Positions 9,091-18,094 are shown, counted from the stretch's first letter. The stretch is 47,149 nucleotides of DNA from Eubacterium sp. (GCA_017433615.1 JAFRGW010000136.1:1-47149); one strand, 5' to 3'. The notes: generated from the letters alone by a model not told the origin. Translations and numbers: made by a program.

Positions 9091-9186
9091 CCTGTATTCA
9101 ATCTATCATCTTATAAACTCGTTCAGTCGCGATCTCCCGTCCGCACGCAGGCTGTCCAGGCTGTCAACCGCTGAATCTTTCCTAAC

Positions 9187-10536
9187 TCAAATCTGCTGCA
9201 CCGCTATCTGCCTGCGCACGCGCCGCCAGATGAAAAAGACGACGATCAGCAGCAGGAGCCAGGTCACCGGGAAGGAATAATAGATGTATTCAACCCCGTA
9301 CTTACTGGTATCCAGCCAGGTGGTCCAGAGGATACGGAACAGACAGTTGCAGATCAGTGTCGCGATGACAGGCGACAGCGCGTGACCGCAGCCGCGGATC
9401 GCGCCGACAAATACATCTGCCATGCCGTATATGAAATACGGTGTTACCATGACAACCAGACGGATCACGCCCGCCTCGATAACAGCCGGGTCCGTGTTAT
9501 AAATATGCAGCAGCGGGTACCGGAAAACATCCATAATCGTCGCAAGCACAGCACCGACAATCAACGCATACAGAAGGCAAATCTTGATAACACGGTCTAC
9601 ACGGTCATATTTTCCCGCACCGGCATTCTGACTGGTAAATGTCTGGCATCCCTGATGCAGTGCAGACATCGCCGAGTACATGAAGGACTCAATACTGGTT
9701 GCCGCACTCGAACCTGCCATTGTAATGGCGCCGTATTTGTTGATCGCACCCTGCACCGTCATATTTGCAACACTGAACAGACACATCTGCAGTCCCGCCG
9801 GCACGCCGATTTTCATCATATTCACCAGCAGTCTGCCGTCAATGCAGAGTTTTCGCGGCGAAAAATGCAGTTCATCATCCGACCTTGCCAGATAGATCAG
9901 AACCAGCACCGCACTGACTCCCTGACTGATGATCGTCGCGAGCGCAACGCCGGCGACGTCAATTTTCAGTACAATAACAAAAAACAGGTTCAGGAGAACG
10001 TTCAGCACGCCGCTGATCGTCAGATAAATCAGCGGTCTCTGCGTATCCCCGCGGGCACGCAGCGCAGCCGCACCGTAGTTATACAGCATGTTAAAGGCTG
10101 TCCCCGCAAAATAAATCCGCATATACAGCAGTGACAGCGGGAAAATCTCCTCCGGCACAGACATCAGCCGCAGCAGCGGTCCGGCAATTACAATACCCAG
10201 CAGGCCGACGCCGATCCCGCCGACGATACTGACAGATACAGCTGTATGCAGTGTGCGGGAAATCTTCTCCTCCTCGCCGGTAATGCCCAGAAAACGGGCA
10301 ATCATAACATTGACGCCGACAGAAAGTCCCATCAGCACATTGATCAGCAGAAAAATCGCGCTGGTCGTACTGCCGACCGCTGCCAGAGAACTGCTGCCCG
10401 CAAAACGCCCGACGACAATCACATCCGCCGCGTTAAACAGCAGCTGCAGAATATTCGCGGCAATCAGCGGCAGGCAAAATATAACCAGCTTGTCCGCCAG
10501 CGAGCCGTGGGTCATGTCAATGCTTTTTCGGTTCAT
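9187..10536 (-). CDS. MATE-family efflux transporter
   Basis: The 449-aa integral membrane protein has about twelve hydrophobic segments and the MATE hallmarks near the start (LPLIAANILQLLFNAADVIVVGRF and LAAVGSTTSAIFLLINVLMG), and the second-half repeat around MKIGVPAGLQMCLFSVANM. MATE proteins export cationic drugs or metabolites in exchange for sodium or protons; the substrate cannot be read from sequence. The ATG at 10536 gives the usual family length; the open frame extends upstream through a dispersed repeat (10556-10577), and those residues are not believable protein. Confidence 0.92.
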   Translation of the reverse strand: MNRKSIDMTHGSLADKLVIFCLPLIAANILQLLFNAADVIVVGRFAGSSSLAAVGSTTSAIFLLINVLMGLSVGVNVMIARFLGITGEEEKISRTLHTAVSVSIVGGIGVGLLGIVIAGPLLRLMSVPEEIFPLSLLYMRIYFAGTAFNMLYNYGAAALRARGDTQRPLIYLTISGVLNVLLNLFFVIVLKIDVAGVALATIISQGVSAVLVLIYLARSDDELHFSPRKLCIDGRLLVNMMKIGVPAGLQMCLFSVANMTVQGAINKYGAITMAGSSAATSIESFMYSAMSALHQGCQTFTSQNAGAGKYDRVDRVIKICLLYALIVGAVLATIMDVFRYPLLHIYNTDPAVIEAGVIRLVVMVTPYFIYGMADVFVGAIRGCGHALSPVIATLICNCLFRILWTTWLDTSKYGVEYIYYSFPVTWLLLLIVVFFIWRRVRRQIAVQQI

Positions 10537-10555
10537 GTATGTATGCCTTTCTTTT

Positions 10556-10577
10556 GGAGACAGGGGACGGTTCCGCG
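10556..10577 (+). repeat. REP-like element, partial copy 1
   Basis: GGAGACAGGGGACGGTTC followed by a divergent end; the same core occurs at 18727, 35959, 38906 and 39029. This copy lacks the usual palindromic right half. It lies just upstream of the MATE start codon. Confidence 0.7.
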
Positions 10578-10695
10578 AAACATGGTACTGCAAATGACAA
10601 TCATTTTCAATTACTGCAGGAAATGTTTTACATGTTCGGCATTTTTCCAAAAACGAATAACACCCTGTTTACCGGATTGGATATTTTTACGAACG

Positions 10696-12996
10696 TTACC
10701 GGCAGCTCCGTTTCAGCCATCTGCCTGTCAGGGATTCTTCACAGTCGATCAGTTCCTGCGGCGTCCCGGTAAACATGACCTGTCCGCCGTTTTTTCCGCC
10801 GCCCGGTCCCATGTCGATGATCCAGTCAGCAGCTGCGATCATTTCCTGGCGGTGTTCTACGATGACGACGGTGTTGCCGCCCTCGATCAGCTTCCGCAGC
10901 AGCTTCAGCAGACGGGCAATGTCGTGGCTGTGCAGGCCGGTGGACGGCTCGTCGAGCACATAGATTTTTCCTGCCTTGTGCAGTTCCTCTGCCAGCTTCA
11001 GGCGCTGGATCTCACCGCCGGAAAGGGTGCTGGTCGGCTGTCCGAGTGTCATGTACTCCAGCCCGACGTCGATCATAATCTGCAGGCGGTCGTGGATTTT
11101 CTTCTGCGGGAAGAATTCCAGTGCCTGCGCAATGGTCATATTCATGACTTCCTCGATCGTCTTGCCCTGATACCGGTAGGAAAGCGCCGTCGGGTTGTAG
11201 CGGCGGCCGCCGCATTCCTCACAGAGAATCGCGACCGGGTCCGCAAATGCGACATCCGGCAGGATTTCGCCCTTGCCCTTGCAGACCGGGCACGCACCCT
11301 TGGAATTAAAGCTGAACCACTGCGGGCTCACATCATTGTCCTTTGCAAAAAGTTTCCGGATCTCATCCATGACGCCAGTGTAAGTCGCAGGCGTCGATCT
11401 TGTGGAGGTTCCGATCGCCTTCTGGTCGATCACGACTGCATCCGGATACCGGCGCACAAATGCCTCACAGATCAGACTGCTTTTGCCGGATCCGGCTACA
11501 CCGGTCACAGCCGTCAGGATTCCTTTTGGAATTGTAACGCTGACGTCTTTCAGATTATGAATCGATGCGTGTTCGACCGGGTATCCTTCCGTCCACGGAA
11601 GCGGATTTTCATTCAGGCTGATCTTCTCCAGCAGACTTTCCGCCGTCTTCGTTCCGGTGCCCTCCATTTCCTGCAGTGTCCCCTCAAATACGATTTCACC
11701 GCCGTACTGTCCGGCATCCGGCCCCAGTTCTATTATATGATCCGCCAGCTGCAGCATCTGCCGGCTGTGCTCGACGACCAGAACGGTATTGTGGTGATCG
11801 CGCAGATCCAGCAGAAGCTTGCCGATTTTTCCGGCATCTGCCGGATGCAGACCAGCTGTCGGCTCATCCAGAATATACGTAATATTACTCAGGCTGCTCC
11901 CCAGGTGCCGCACCATTTTCAGGCGCTGTGCCTCTCCGCCGGAAAGCGTGTCCGTGCGTCTGGAAAGGCTTAAATATCCCAGACCGACATCCACCATATA
12001 CCACAGGCAGGTTGTAATCTGAGACGCTATTGATCGTCCGAGCGGATCCCGGATATTTTCCAGAACACCGATCAGATCGCTGACTTCCATGTCATTCATG
12101 TCCTGAATATTATAGCCGTTGATTTTTGAGGCAAGCGCTGCCGGATTGAGGCCGCTGCCGCCGCAGACCGGACAGGGACTGCGCTTAATGAACTGCATTG
12201 CCTCATCCTGCACACTTTTCTTCAGCTTCGAGATGTCACGGTTCAGATACAACCGGTTAAACCGGGCCACGACACCCTCGTACGGCAGTTTCGAAACCTG
12301 GCCGGTGTTATTTCGGATATAATCCATCACCAGCGGCTCGTCCGGGCCGATCCGCAGTGCCTTCCATTCCTCTTCCGTGAAGTCGCGCAGCTTCTTGTCC
12401 GCACTGTAGAGCGGATTGAATTTATAATAAAAATCCTGCCAGCTGCCGCCGAAGAACTGGCGGAACCGGATCGCGCCCTCGTTGATGGTCTTATCCATAT
12501 CAAACATCAGCGACTCGTCCAGCTCAGCCTTCTCGCCCAGCCCCGTACACTCCGGGCACATGCCGTGCGGGTGATTGAACGAATAAGCCATGGAACCGCC
12601 TGCGGAAGGCTGTCCCACACGGGAAAACAGCAGCCTGACCAGCGGTGCCACATCCACCGCTGTGCCGACCGTCGAGCGGACATTCGCACCGATCGGCTTC
12701 TGATCCACGACAATCGAGGGCGTCAGGTTGCGGATATTTTCCACCTCCGGCCGCTCATACCGCGGCAGCCGCTGCCGCAGAAACATCGGATAAGACGCCT
12801 GCCACTGCCGGCCGCTTTCCGCCGCAACGGTGTCAAAGGCCAGGGAACTCTTCCCTGACCCTGACACGCCGGCAAACATCACCAGCTTCTCCTTCGGTAT
12901 CTTCACCGAAATATGCTTCAGATTATTTGAAGAAGCGCCCTCTATCTCGATCGCTTCCCGTGCTTCTGGCTCTTTTGGCTCCATGATATCTCCCAT
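10696..12996 (-). CDS. Short UvrA-like ATP-binding cassette protein
   Basis: The 766-aa protein is built like UvrA: two Walker A motifs (GVSGSGKSSLAFDT, GVAGSGKSSLICEAF), two signature motifs (LSGGEAQRLK, LSGGEIQRLK), two Walker B regions (LDEPTAGLH, LDEPSTGLH) and Cys-rich zinc modules (CPECTGLG, CPVCGGSGLN, CPVCKGKGE with CEECGGRRYNPTAL). At 766 residues it is about 170 shorter than canonical UvrA (about 940) and closer to DrrC-type UvrA paralogues linked to DNA-damaging drug tolerance. I therefore do not call it uvrA. It starts at 12996 behind AGAGGG and lies 159 bases upstream of the MATE gene, so the two could form a drug-tolerance pair. Confidence 0.88.
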   Translation of the reverse strand: MGDIMEPKEPEAREAIEIEGASSNNLKHISVKIPKEKLVMFAGVSGSGKSSLAFDTVAAESGRQWQASYPMFLRQRLPRYERPEVENIRNLTPSIVVDQKPIGANVRSTVGTAVDVAPLVRLLFSRVGQPSAGGSMAYSFNHPHGMCPECTGLGEKAELDESLMFDMDKTINEGAIRFRQFFGGSWQDFYYKFNPLYSADKKLRDFTEEEWKALRIGPDEPLVMDYIRNNTGQVSKLPYEGVVARFNRLYLNRDISKLKKSVQDEAMQFIKRSPCPVCGGSGLNPAALASKINGYNIQDMNDMEVSDLIGVLENIRDPLGRSIASQITTCLWYMVDVGLGYLSLSRRTDTLSGGEAQRLKMVRHLGSSLSNITYILDEPTAGLHPADAGKIGKLLLDLRDHHNTVLVVEHSRQMLQLADHIIELGPDAGQYGGEIVFEGTLQEMEGTGTKTAESLLEKISLNENPLPWTEGYPVEHASIHNLKDVSVTIPKGILTAVTGVAGSGKSSLICEAFVRRYPDAVVIDQKAIGTSTRSTPATYTGVMDEIRKLFAKDNDVSPQWFSFNSKGACPVCKGKGEILPDVAFADPVAILCEECGGRRYNPTALSYRYQGKTIEEVMNMTIAQALEFFPQKKIHDRLQIMIDVGLEYMTLGQPTSTLSGGEIQRLKLAEELHKAGKIYVLDEPSTGLHSHDIARLLKLLRKLIEGGNTVVIVEHRQEMIAAADWIIDMGPGGGKNGGQVMFTGTPQELIDCEESLTGRWLKRSCR

Positions 12997-13024
12997 ATTG
13001 TCCCTCTTCCTTTATTTCAAATGC

Positions 13025-13217
13025 GGTGATTTCCGACGCTTTTCTGTTAATAAAAAATGTAAATTCAACATGTTCAATCTCAGGTACTTTGAGGTGGCCG
13101 GCACTTGCTGAACAGGATACAATCCTGTGAAGCTTAGTGCCGTTGCCAACCGAAAGTAGCGCGAGCGTGCCTGAGATGAACTGTTGAATATCATGATCTA
13201 TAGAAACGGAAATCACC
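13025..13217. mobile_element. Symmetric 193-bp inverted element, MITE-like
   Basis: Perfect 11-bp ends (GGTGATTTCCG at 13025-13035 and its complement at 13207-13217) enclose further matching arm blocks: ATTCAACA-GTTCA-TCTCAGG in both arms, GGCACT in both, and a central CAGGAT-ACA-ATCCTG. Everything is centred on about 13120, so the whole sequence can fold into one long interrupted hairpin. It has no coding capacity. The right end overlaps the DUF4125 stop codon. A non-autonomous mobile element is the likeliest reading; a structured RNA is the alternative. Confidence 0.6.
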
Positions 13218-13824
13218 TCATCCGCTCTTCCGCTGCATCCAGTGAATCAAACCCATACTGCTTCACCGTATTCAGCAGAACCATTTCCGGAATACTCTTT
13301 CCTGCCTGTCGCATCTCATCCACATAGGCAGCATAGATCTCAATCGTCTTCTGTGAATACGTAGCGAGCTCGCCCCACATATATGTCTCAAAAGAAGTAT
13401 TGAACGGGGTGTCCTCCGCACGGCGGATCGACCGGCCCCGGCCGGTCAGCTTCGGATAGCGCTCTGCAAGCTGCTCCTGCCAGTCCGTCTGCTGCGCGCA
13501 GATCTTATCAATCAGCACATCCTTTTCCGGTGTGCGGGGCGGAAGCTGTTCGCGGATTCCGGCAAACTCCGCCGGACTGGTGCGCTCCATCATATAGCCG
13601 TACTTCTCACTCAGCGGATTCCTCCCTGCCTGCTTCGCCTTCTGCAGATCCTCCAGATAACTCTCAAGAAGCGACTCATTCCAGGCACCCAGCTGGCTGG
13701 AACGCATGATATAGAATGTCTGTTTCTCATCCTGGCAGGACGCGCGTCCGCCGATGTTGTTGACCTTGTCAAACATCACCCACTCGATGTCGACGATCTG
13801 TGTTATTATCTTACTCTTTTCCAT
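13213..13824 (-). CDS. DUF4125 family protein
   Basis: The 203-aa product carries the DUF4125 signature EWVMFDKVNNIGGRASCQ near its start and MRSSQLGAWNE after it, with conserved later stretches such as FETYMWGELATYSQKTIEIY. The family is common in gut Firmicutes and has no established function. GAGG lies five bases before the ATG at 13824. It follows the TPR gene (14352-15281) on the same strand across 527 bases filled by a 53-bp repeat array. Its TGA lies inside the end of the 193-bp inverted element, so its last residues may have been set by an insertion. Confidence 0.82.
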   Translation of the reverse strand: MEKSKIITQIVDIEWVMFDKVNNIGGRASCQDEKQTFYIMRSSQLGAWNESLLESYLEDLQKAKQAGRNPLSEKYGYMMERTSPAEFAGIREQLPPRTPEKDVLIDKICAQQTDWQEQLAERYPKLTGRGRSIRRAEDTPFNTSFETYMWGELATYSQKTIEIYAAYVDEMRQAGKSIPEMVLLNTVKQYGFDSLDAAEERMR

Positions 13825-13869
13825 TCTTTCCTCTATTCTTACTCTTCTTTTTCTCTATTCTTACTTGTC

Positions 13870-14307
13870 GGCTGGCAGATTCTCTTCTTTTCTCATTTCC
13901 GCCTGCACATGCACTTCTTCCAGGCTGGCGGTTTTCTCTTTTCTTACTTTTCCGCCTGCCTAAACGCTTCCGGCCGGCTGGCGGATTGCCTTGTTTTGCA
14001 CTTTCCGCCTGCACACACGCTTCTTCCAGGCTGGCGGTTTTCTCTTTTCCCACTTTTCCGCCCGCCCACACGCTTCTTCCAGGCTGGCGGTTTTCTCTTT
14101 TCCCACTTTTCCGCCTGCCCATTCATCTCTTCCCGGCTGGCGGATTCTCTTGGTTTGCGCTTTACGCCTGCCCACACGCCTCTTCCCGGCTGGCGGTTTT
14201 CTCTTTTCCCACTTTTCCGCCTGCCCATTCATCTCTTCCCGGCTGGCGGATTCTCTTCTTTCCTCATTTCCGCCTGCCAAAACTCCTCTGGCCAGCTGGC
14301 GTTTTTC
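13870..14307. repeat. Tandem array, 8 full copies of a 53-bp unit plus a partial
   Basis: Units start at 13870, 13923, 13976, 14029, 14082, 14135, 14188 and 14241, each exactly 53 bases, with a partial unit at 14294. Each begins GGCTGGCGG and contains CCGCCTGCC about 30 bases later; these pair (8 of 9 positions), giving one hairpin per unit with a loop that is pyrimidine-rich on this strand and purine-rich on the minus strand. Since 53 is not a multiple of three, the many short open frames across it are artefacts. It fills the gap between the TPR and DUF4125 genes; I see no gene in 13825-14351. Confidence 0.9.
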
Positions 14308-14351
14308 CAATTCTAATGAATATTGCACGCTTTCTCGTCAGCGCACCCTTC

Positions 14352-15281
14352 TCACTTCGCCTGCAGCCTTCTCAGATCATCCGCCACAGCCTGTGTCCGC
14401 TCATGCTCCGCACCGAGGATCCGCGTAAAATTCTCCAAAGCCATCTCCAGCGAAGCAATGGCATCCGCCCGGCGGCCCATCTGCTCGTAGACCCAGTACA
14501 TGTTGCGGCAGGTGACGCCATACTCGATGTTTTCACCGAAGAAACGCCGTGTGTAATCAGCTGACTTCTGGTACAGTTCCAGCGCTCTGTCATACTGTTG
14601 TTCAGCATAGAGCAATCCTGCCAGACTGTTCAGTCCGGCGGCATAATGCACATTTTCCTCATCAGCACATTTTTCGAAGTACATGATTGCGTTCTCAGCA
14701 CATTCCTTCGCCTTTTCATGATTTCCGGAAGCACGGTGAAGTGCGGCAAGGTTATTGTAGGTAATGGCAACGTCCTGATCCGTATCAGGCATTTCCTTAA
14801 CCATGCGGAGCGCTTCCTCCAGATAGGTAATTGCCTCCTGATACTGCCCGGTGTGCAAATAAGCCTGTGACAGGTTATTCAGCACACTTGCAAATTCATA
14901 GGTGTTCCGGTCTCCGGCCTGCAGATAAATCTCCCGCGCCTCGAGGAACAGATTTACCGCACCCTGATAATCTCCCATCAGACGATAGGTTCCTGCCATA
15001 TTGTTGAGCACTGTCGCATACTGCGTGCAGTTTTTTCCGAGTTCCTGTGCAATCTGATCCCTCGCGGCTCCAAATGCCTCCAGTGACTTCTCATAACGGC
15101 TGGTGCTTCTGTAAAAAGACCCCATCTCGTTGCTGACAGCGATCAGTTCTCCCAGGTGCGCCGGATAATCATCGGAAAATGCATCGCGCTGCGCGAGAAG
15201 ATACGCTTCGATCTGCTGCAGATCCCCCTTCGTATAAAGTGCATCCAGTTCCTTATAAAATGTGTCCAGTGTTCCTGCCAA
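14352..15281 (-). CDS. Tetratricopeptide-repeat protein
   Basis: This roughly 309-aa protein consists of about six TPR units; clear ones include ATVLNNMAGTYRLMGDYQGA, ASVLNNLSQAYLHTGQYQEA and ITYNNLAALHRASGNHEKA. TPRs of this kinesin-light-chain-like type form protein-binding superhelices; there is no catalytic domain and no signal peptide. I place the start at the TTG at 15281, eight bases after GGGGG; the frame continues upstream to 15368 with no better signal. It is probably co-transcribed with the DUF4125 gene downstream and may be its partner. Confidence 0.78.
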   Translation of the reverse strand: MAGTLDTFYKELDALYTKGDLQQIEAYLLAQRDAFSDDYPAHLGELIAVSNEMGSFYRSTSRYEKSLEAFGAARDQIAQELGKNCTQYATVLNNMAGTYRLMGDYQGAVNLFLEAREIYLQAGDRNTYEFASVLNNLSQAYLHTGQYQEAITYLEEALRMVKEMPDTDQDVAITYNNLAALHRASGNHEKAKECAENAIMYFEKCADEENVHYAAGLNSLAGLLYAEQQYDRALELYQKSADYTRRFFGENIEYGVTCRNMYWVYEQMGRRADAIASLEMALENFTRILGAEHERTQAVADDLRRLQAK

Positions 15282-15453
15282 GGTATAATCCCCCTGTTTT
15301 CTTTTATTGATGCTACATCTGCAGCCCGCAATTCTAATGCACTGATAATCTGCCACGGGCATATGCATCGTTTCCTTAAGTTAAATACTACCGAAAACCC
15401 ACCTCTCCCAATGTGCCAGATCTCATCTCAATTTTGCCCATTCAGCCGGACTT

Positions 15454-15518
15454 TGCAGAGTTTTTGCATTTTTACGGCATGCAGTCGAGATTCTGCACAA
15501 AAAAAAGGAAACTCTGCA
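15454..15518 (+). other. Inverted repeat upstream of the alcohol dehydrogenase promoter
   Basis: TGCAGAGTTT (15454-15463) recurs as its perfect complement at 15509-15518, just upstream of a TATAAT at 15541-15546. It could be an operator pair or a terminator of upstream transcription; the function is not known. Confidence 0.4.
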
Positions 15519-15540
15519 CATCATTTTTGCTGACCGTCAG

Positions 15541-15546
15541 TATAAT
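15541..15546 (+). promoter_or_regulatory. -10 box for the alcohol dehydrogenase gene
   Basis: TATAAT about 100 bases upstream of the start codon; the -35 region is weak, which suggests activator dependence. The leader up to 15646 shows no clear riboswitch fold. Confidence 0.45.
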
Positions 15547-15646
15547 GAAATCAACAACGAACAACACATGTTCATTACAGATATCTACAGTTATTGGTTT
15601 GGAACAACACACTATTACACAACACACATTATTTCAGGAGGGTTTT

Positions 15647-16831
15647 ATGAACAACTTCGCATTTTATTCACCGACATACTTCGAATTTGGTAAAGGTACA
15701 GAGGCTAAGACCGGCGAGCTGGTTAAGAAATACGGCGGACACAAAGTCCTGATCCACTACGGTGGCGGCTCTGTTAAGCGTTCTGGTCTGCTTGACCGCG
15801 TAAAAGCTTCTCTGGACGAGGCTGGCATCGAGTACTGCGAACTCGGCGGCGTTAAAGCTTCCCCGCACAGCGACCTGATCTACGAGGGAATCGAACTTGC
15901 AAAGAAGGAAGGCGTTGACTTTATCCTTCCGATCGGCGGCGGCTCCGTTATGGACTCCGGTAAGGGTATTGCACTTGGTGCTGTTTATGATGGTGATTTC
16001 TGGGATTTCTACTGCGGTAAGAAGGGCCCGGTTACAGAAGCACTTCCGGTTGGTGTTATCGTTACAATCGCTGCTTCCGGTTCTGAAGGTTCTACCGACT
16101 CTGTTGTAACACTTGATGCAGAAGACGGAAACCAGTACAAGAGATGTGCAGACGGCGACATCCTTCGTCCGCTGTTCGCAATCATGAATCCGGAACTGAT
16201 GATGACACTTCCGCCGTACCAGACAGCATCCGGTATCTCTGATATCATCGCACACTGCCTGGAGCGTTACTTCTCCGATACAAAGGACTGCGAACTGACA
16301 GACCGCATGCTCGAGGCTGTTATGCTTACCATGATCAAAGAGGGACGCCGCGTCATGCTGAACCCGAACGATTATGAAGCACGCGCAAATATCATGTGGG
16401 CAGCAATGGTCGCACAGAACAACATCACAGGTGTCGGCCGTGCACAGGACTGGGGCACACATCACATGGACAACGAGATCGGCATCAAATACGGTGCATC
16501 TCACGGCGCAGGCCTTGCACTCCTCTTCCCGTACTGGATGCAGTATGCAATGAAGGTAAAAGGAACTGAGAAGTTCGTTAAATTCGCAAACCGTATCTTC
16601 GGCTGCCAGATCGACTGGGAGAACCCGGAGACAACAGCTATGGAAGGAATCAAGATGCTCCGCGCATTCTTCGATGAGATCGGAATGCCGAACACCATCA
16701 GCAGCCTTGGCGGCAAGAAGGAAGATATTCCGGAGATGGTTGAGAACATGTTCTTCGAAGCTCCGAATCACGGAAACTTCATTCCGCTGACAAAGGAAAT
16801 CGCAGCTGAAATTTACGAAATGGCAATGTAA
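15647..16831 (+). CDS. Iron-containing alcohol dehydrogenase (butanol dehydrogenase type)
   Basis: The 394-aa protein belongs to the iron-dependent alcohol dehydrogenases, close to BdhA/YqhD: FYSPTYFEFGKG at the start, GGGSVKRSG, the NAD(P)-binding GGGSVMDSGKGIALG, and the metal-ligand region SDIIAHCLERYF with later DWGTHHMDNEI and HGAGLALLFPYWM. Such enzymes reduce aldehydes to alcohols during fermentation, re-oxidising NAD(P)H. AGGAGGG seven bases before the ATG at 15647 fixes the start. It is monocistronic, ending in a strong terminator. The even codon use and strong ribosome binding site suggest high expression. Confidence 0.93.
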   Translation: MNNFAFYSPTYFEFGKGTEAKTGELVKKYGGHKVLIHYGGGSVKRSGLLDRVKASLDEAGIEYCELGGVKASPHSDLIYEGIELAKKEGVDFILPIGGGSVMDSGKGIALGAVYDGDFWDFYCGKKGPVTEALPVGVIVTIAASGSEGSTDSVVTLDAEDGNQYKRCADGDILRPLFAIMNPELMMTLPPYQTASGISDIIAHCLERYFSDTKDCELTDRMLEAVMLTMIKEGRRVMLNPNDYEARANIMWAAMVAQNNITGVGRAQDWGTHHMDNEIGIKYGASHGAGLALLFPYWMQYAMKVKGTEKFVKFANRIFGCQIDWENPETTAMEGIKMLRAFFDEIGMPNTISSLGGKKEDIPEMVENMFFEAPNHGNFIPLTKEIAAEIYEMAM

Positions 16832-16934
16832 TCGATAAGCTTCTGCCGATACAGTCAGATAAAGCAGTATCCTCTCAAACCACAATTACAATAAGCCAAG
16901 CCATAACTTTCAACAACTGATACTGCTGTTAAAT

Positions 16935-16965
16935 AAAACCCCTGCCGGATCCCGGCAGGGGTTTT
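16935..16965. terminator. Strong bidirectional terminator
   Basis: A 10-bp perfect GC-rich stem (16939-16948 with 16952-16961), a 3-nt loop, and AAAA/TTTT flanks that extend it make a textbook terminator between the converging alcohol dehydrogenase and AEC transporter genes. Confidence 0.92.
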
Positions 16966-16978
16966 CTGAGTCAACAGG

Positions 16979-17017
16979 TGAGTCAAGAGGAACAGAGGAA
17001 CGTTTCTCTCTGACTCA
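16979..17017. repeat. TGAGTCA palindromic repeat, copy 1
   Basis: TGAGTCA (16979-16985) and TGACTCA (17011-17017) bracket a sequence containing AACGTTTCTCTC. The same ends and core occur, inverted, at 36029-36059. It lies just after the AEC transporter stop codon. Confidence 0.7.
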
Positions 17018-17024
17018 CTCTTTC

Positions 17025-17945
17025 TTACTGCAGAGCCGCCAGCACTGCAAATCCGATAATCGCAGCCAGCGTTGCGACAGAAAGAACTGACGACACATAC
17101 GTCCGCTGGTCTGCATCGTCTGCAAATACCGGCAGAACAAACGGCGGGGGCAGGATGAACATCACAATAATCGCTTCAGTCAGATGCACCTGCGGCCACA
17201 GTTTTAAGAGCAGACCAATCAGTCCGGCGCCGAGCAGCAGCATAATTACCAGACGCAACACGACAACTTTGATTGTCTCAATCCACGGGATGTCATCCAG
17301 TACCAGATCATACCCGATGGTCAGCAAAATGATTGCACTTGTCGGAGCTGAAATAAAGCTTGTACACGCATCGAAAATGCCGCTGATCCCGGAAGGAATC
17401 ATGGCCTGATACAGCCCTGTTGCACCGATCACGACGCCCGCGGCAATCGCGATAATAATCGGCGAAAATACCATTTCTTTCAGCAGTGCTCCTGTATCTG
17501 TCTTCTGATTGCTGTCGATTGCGAGCAGAATCTTATACAGCGTAAATACAAACAGCACCTGTCCCAGATCAATACGTGCAAACTCTGCAATCCGCTCCGG
17601 TCCGTACAGCATCGAGAACAGTGCATATCCAAGCATTCCTGCTTCGAATCCGGTCGTAAGAAACGGGACAAAACGCGACGGCATCTGCAGCACTTTCCCG
17701 AACATCTTTCCCAGCGCCCACGCTGCAAAACACGCTGCGAACACCAGAAGCGGAATCACCACATCCATAAATGTATACTGCGTTGTCGCAAATGCATTCA
17801 GCATGACTGCAGGCAGTGTAATATTTACAACAACATTTTTCAGTGCCTGTACGCCCTCACGCGAAATGATACTGCGCCGGCGGCAGATGATACCAATCAC
17901 CAGCATCAGTGCAACCGGCAAAATTGTCTGAATCACTCCGATCAT
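17025..17945 (-). CDS. AEC (auxin efflux carrier) family transporter
   Basis: The 306-aa membrane protein has about ten hydrophobic segments in the AEC arrangement: an N-terminal bundle (ILPVALMLVIGIICRRR), then VVNITLPAVMLNAFATT with the typical N-x-x-L-P motif, and a second half with ILLTIGYDLVLDD and FILPPPFVLPVFA. Bacterial members export or import small organic acids such as malate. The start at 17945 follows AGGAG by eight bases. It is a single-gene unit; the substrate is unknown. Confidence 0.88.
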   Translation of the reverse strand: MIGVIQTILPVALMLVIGIICRRRSIISREGVQALKNVVVNITLPAVMLNAFATTQYTFMDVVIPLLVFAACFAAWALGKMFGKVLQMPSRFVPFLTTGFEAGMLGYALFSMLYGPERIAEFARIDLGQVLFVFTLYKILLAIDSNQKTDTGALLKEMVFSPIIIAIAAGVVIGATGLYQAMIPSGISGIFDACTSFISAPTSAIILLTIGYDLVLDDIPWIETIKVVVLRLVIMLLLGAGLIGLLLKLWPQVHLTEAIIVMFILPPPFVLPVFADDADQRTYVSSVLSVATLAAIIGFAVLAALQ

Positions 17946-18094
17946 GTGTTTACTCCTTTTTAACTTTATAACTGCAGCGCAGTATTCTGTTAAATCAGTC
18001 GTAAAGTCCGATTCGTCAAACAAATTTCTTTGATATTGTCAAATTTTCTATCTTTTTGTCTGATTTTCTACGCTTCCTGTGACGCTCTGTTTCG

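Noticed and set aside
10246-11973. 575-aa plus-strand reading frame
   Set aside because: It is antisense to the UvrA-like and MATE genes and has low-complexity, non-protein-like composition.
10696-12996. Housekeeping uvrA
   Set aside because: At 766 residues it is too short for canonical UvrA and matches the shorter UvrA-like paralogues better.
13870-14307. CRISPR array
   Set aside because: The whole 53-bp unit is repeated, with no constant repeat plus unique spacers, and no cas genes are nearby.
13811-14328. Basic Arg/Lys-rich proteins encoded across the 53-bp array
   Set aside because: Open frames occur in several frames on both strands because the unit is free of stops; the unit is not a multiple of three and no ribosome binding site exists.
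15413-15646. Longer N terminus of the alcohol dehydrogenase
   Set aside because: It would run through the promoter and leader; the ATG at 15647 has an excellent ribosome binding site and the expected family start.
15668-16885. 405-aa minus-strand reading frame
   Set aside because: Cys/His-rich shadow of the iron alcohol dehydrogenase gene.
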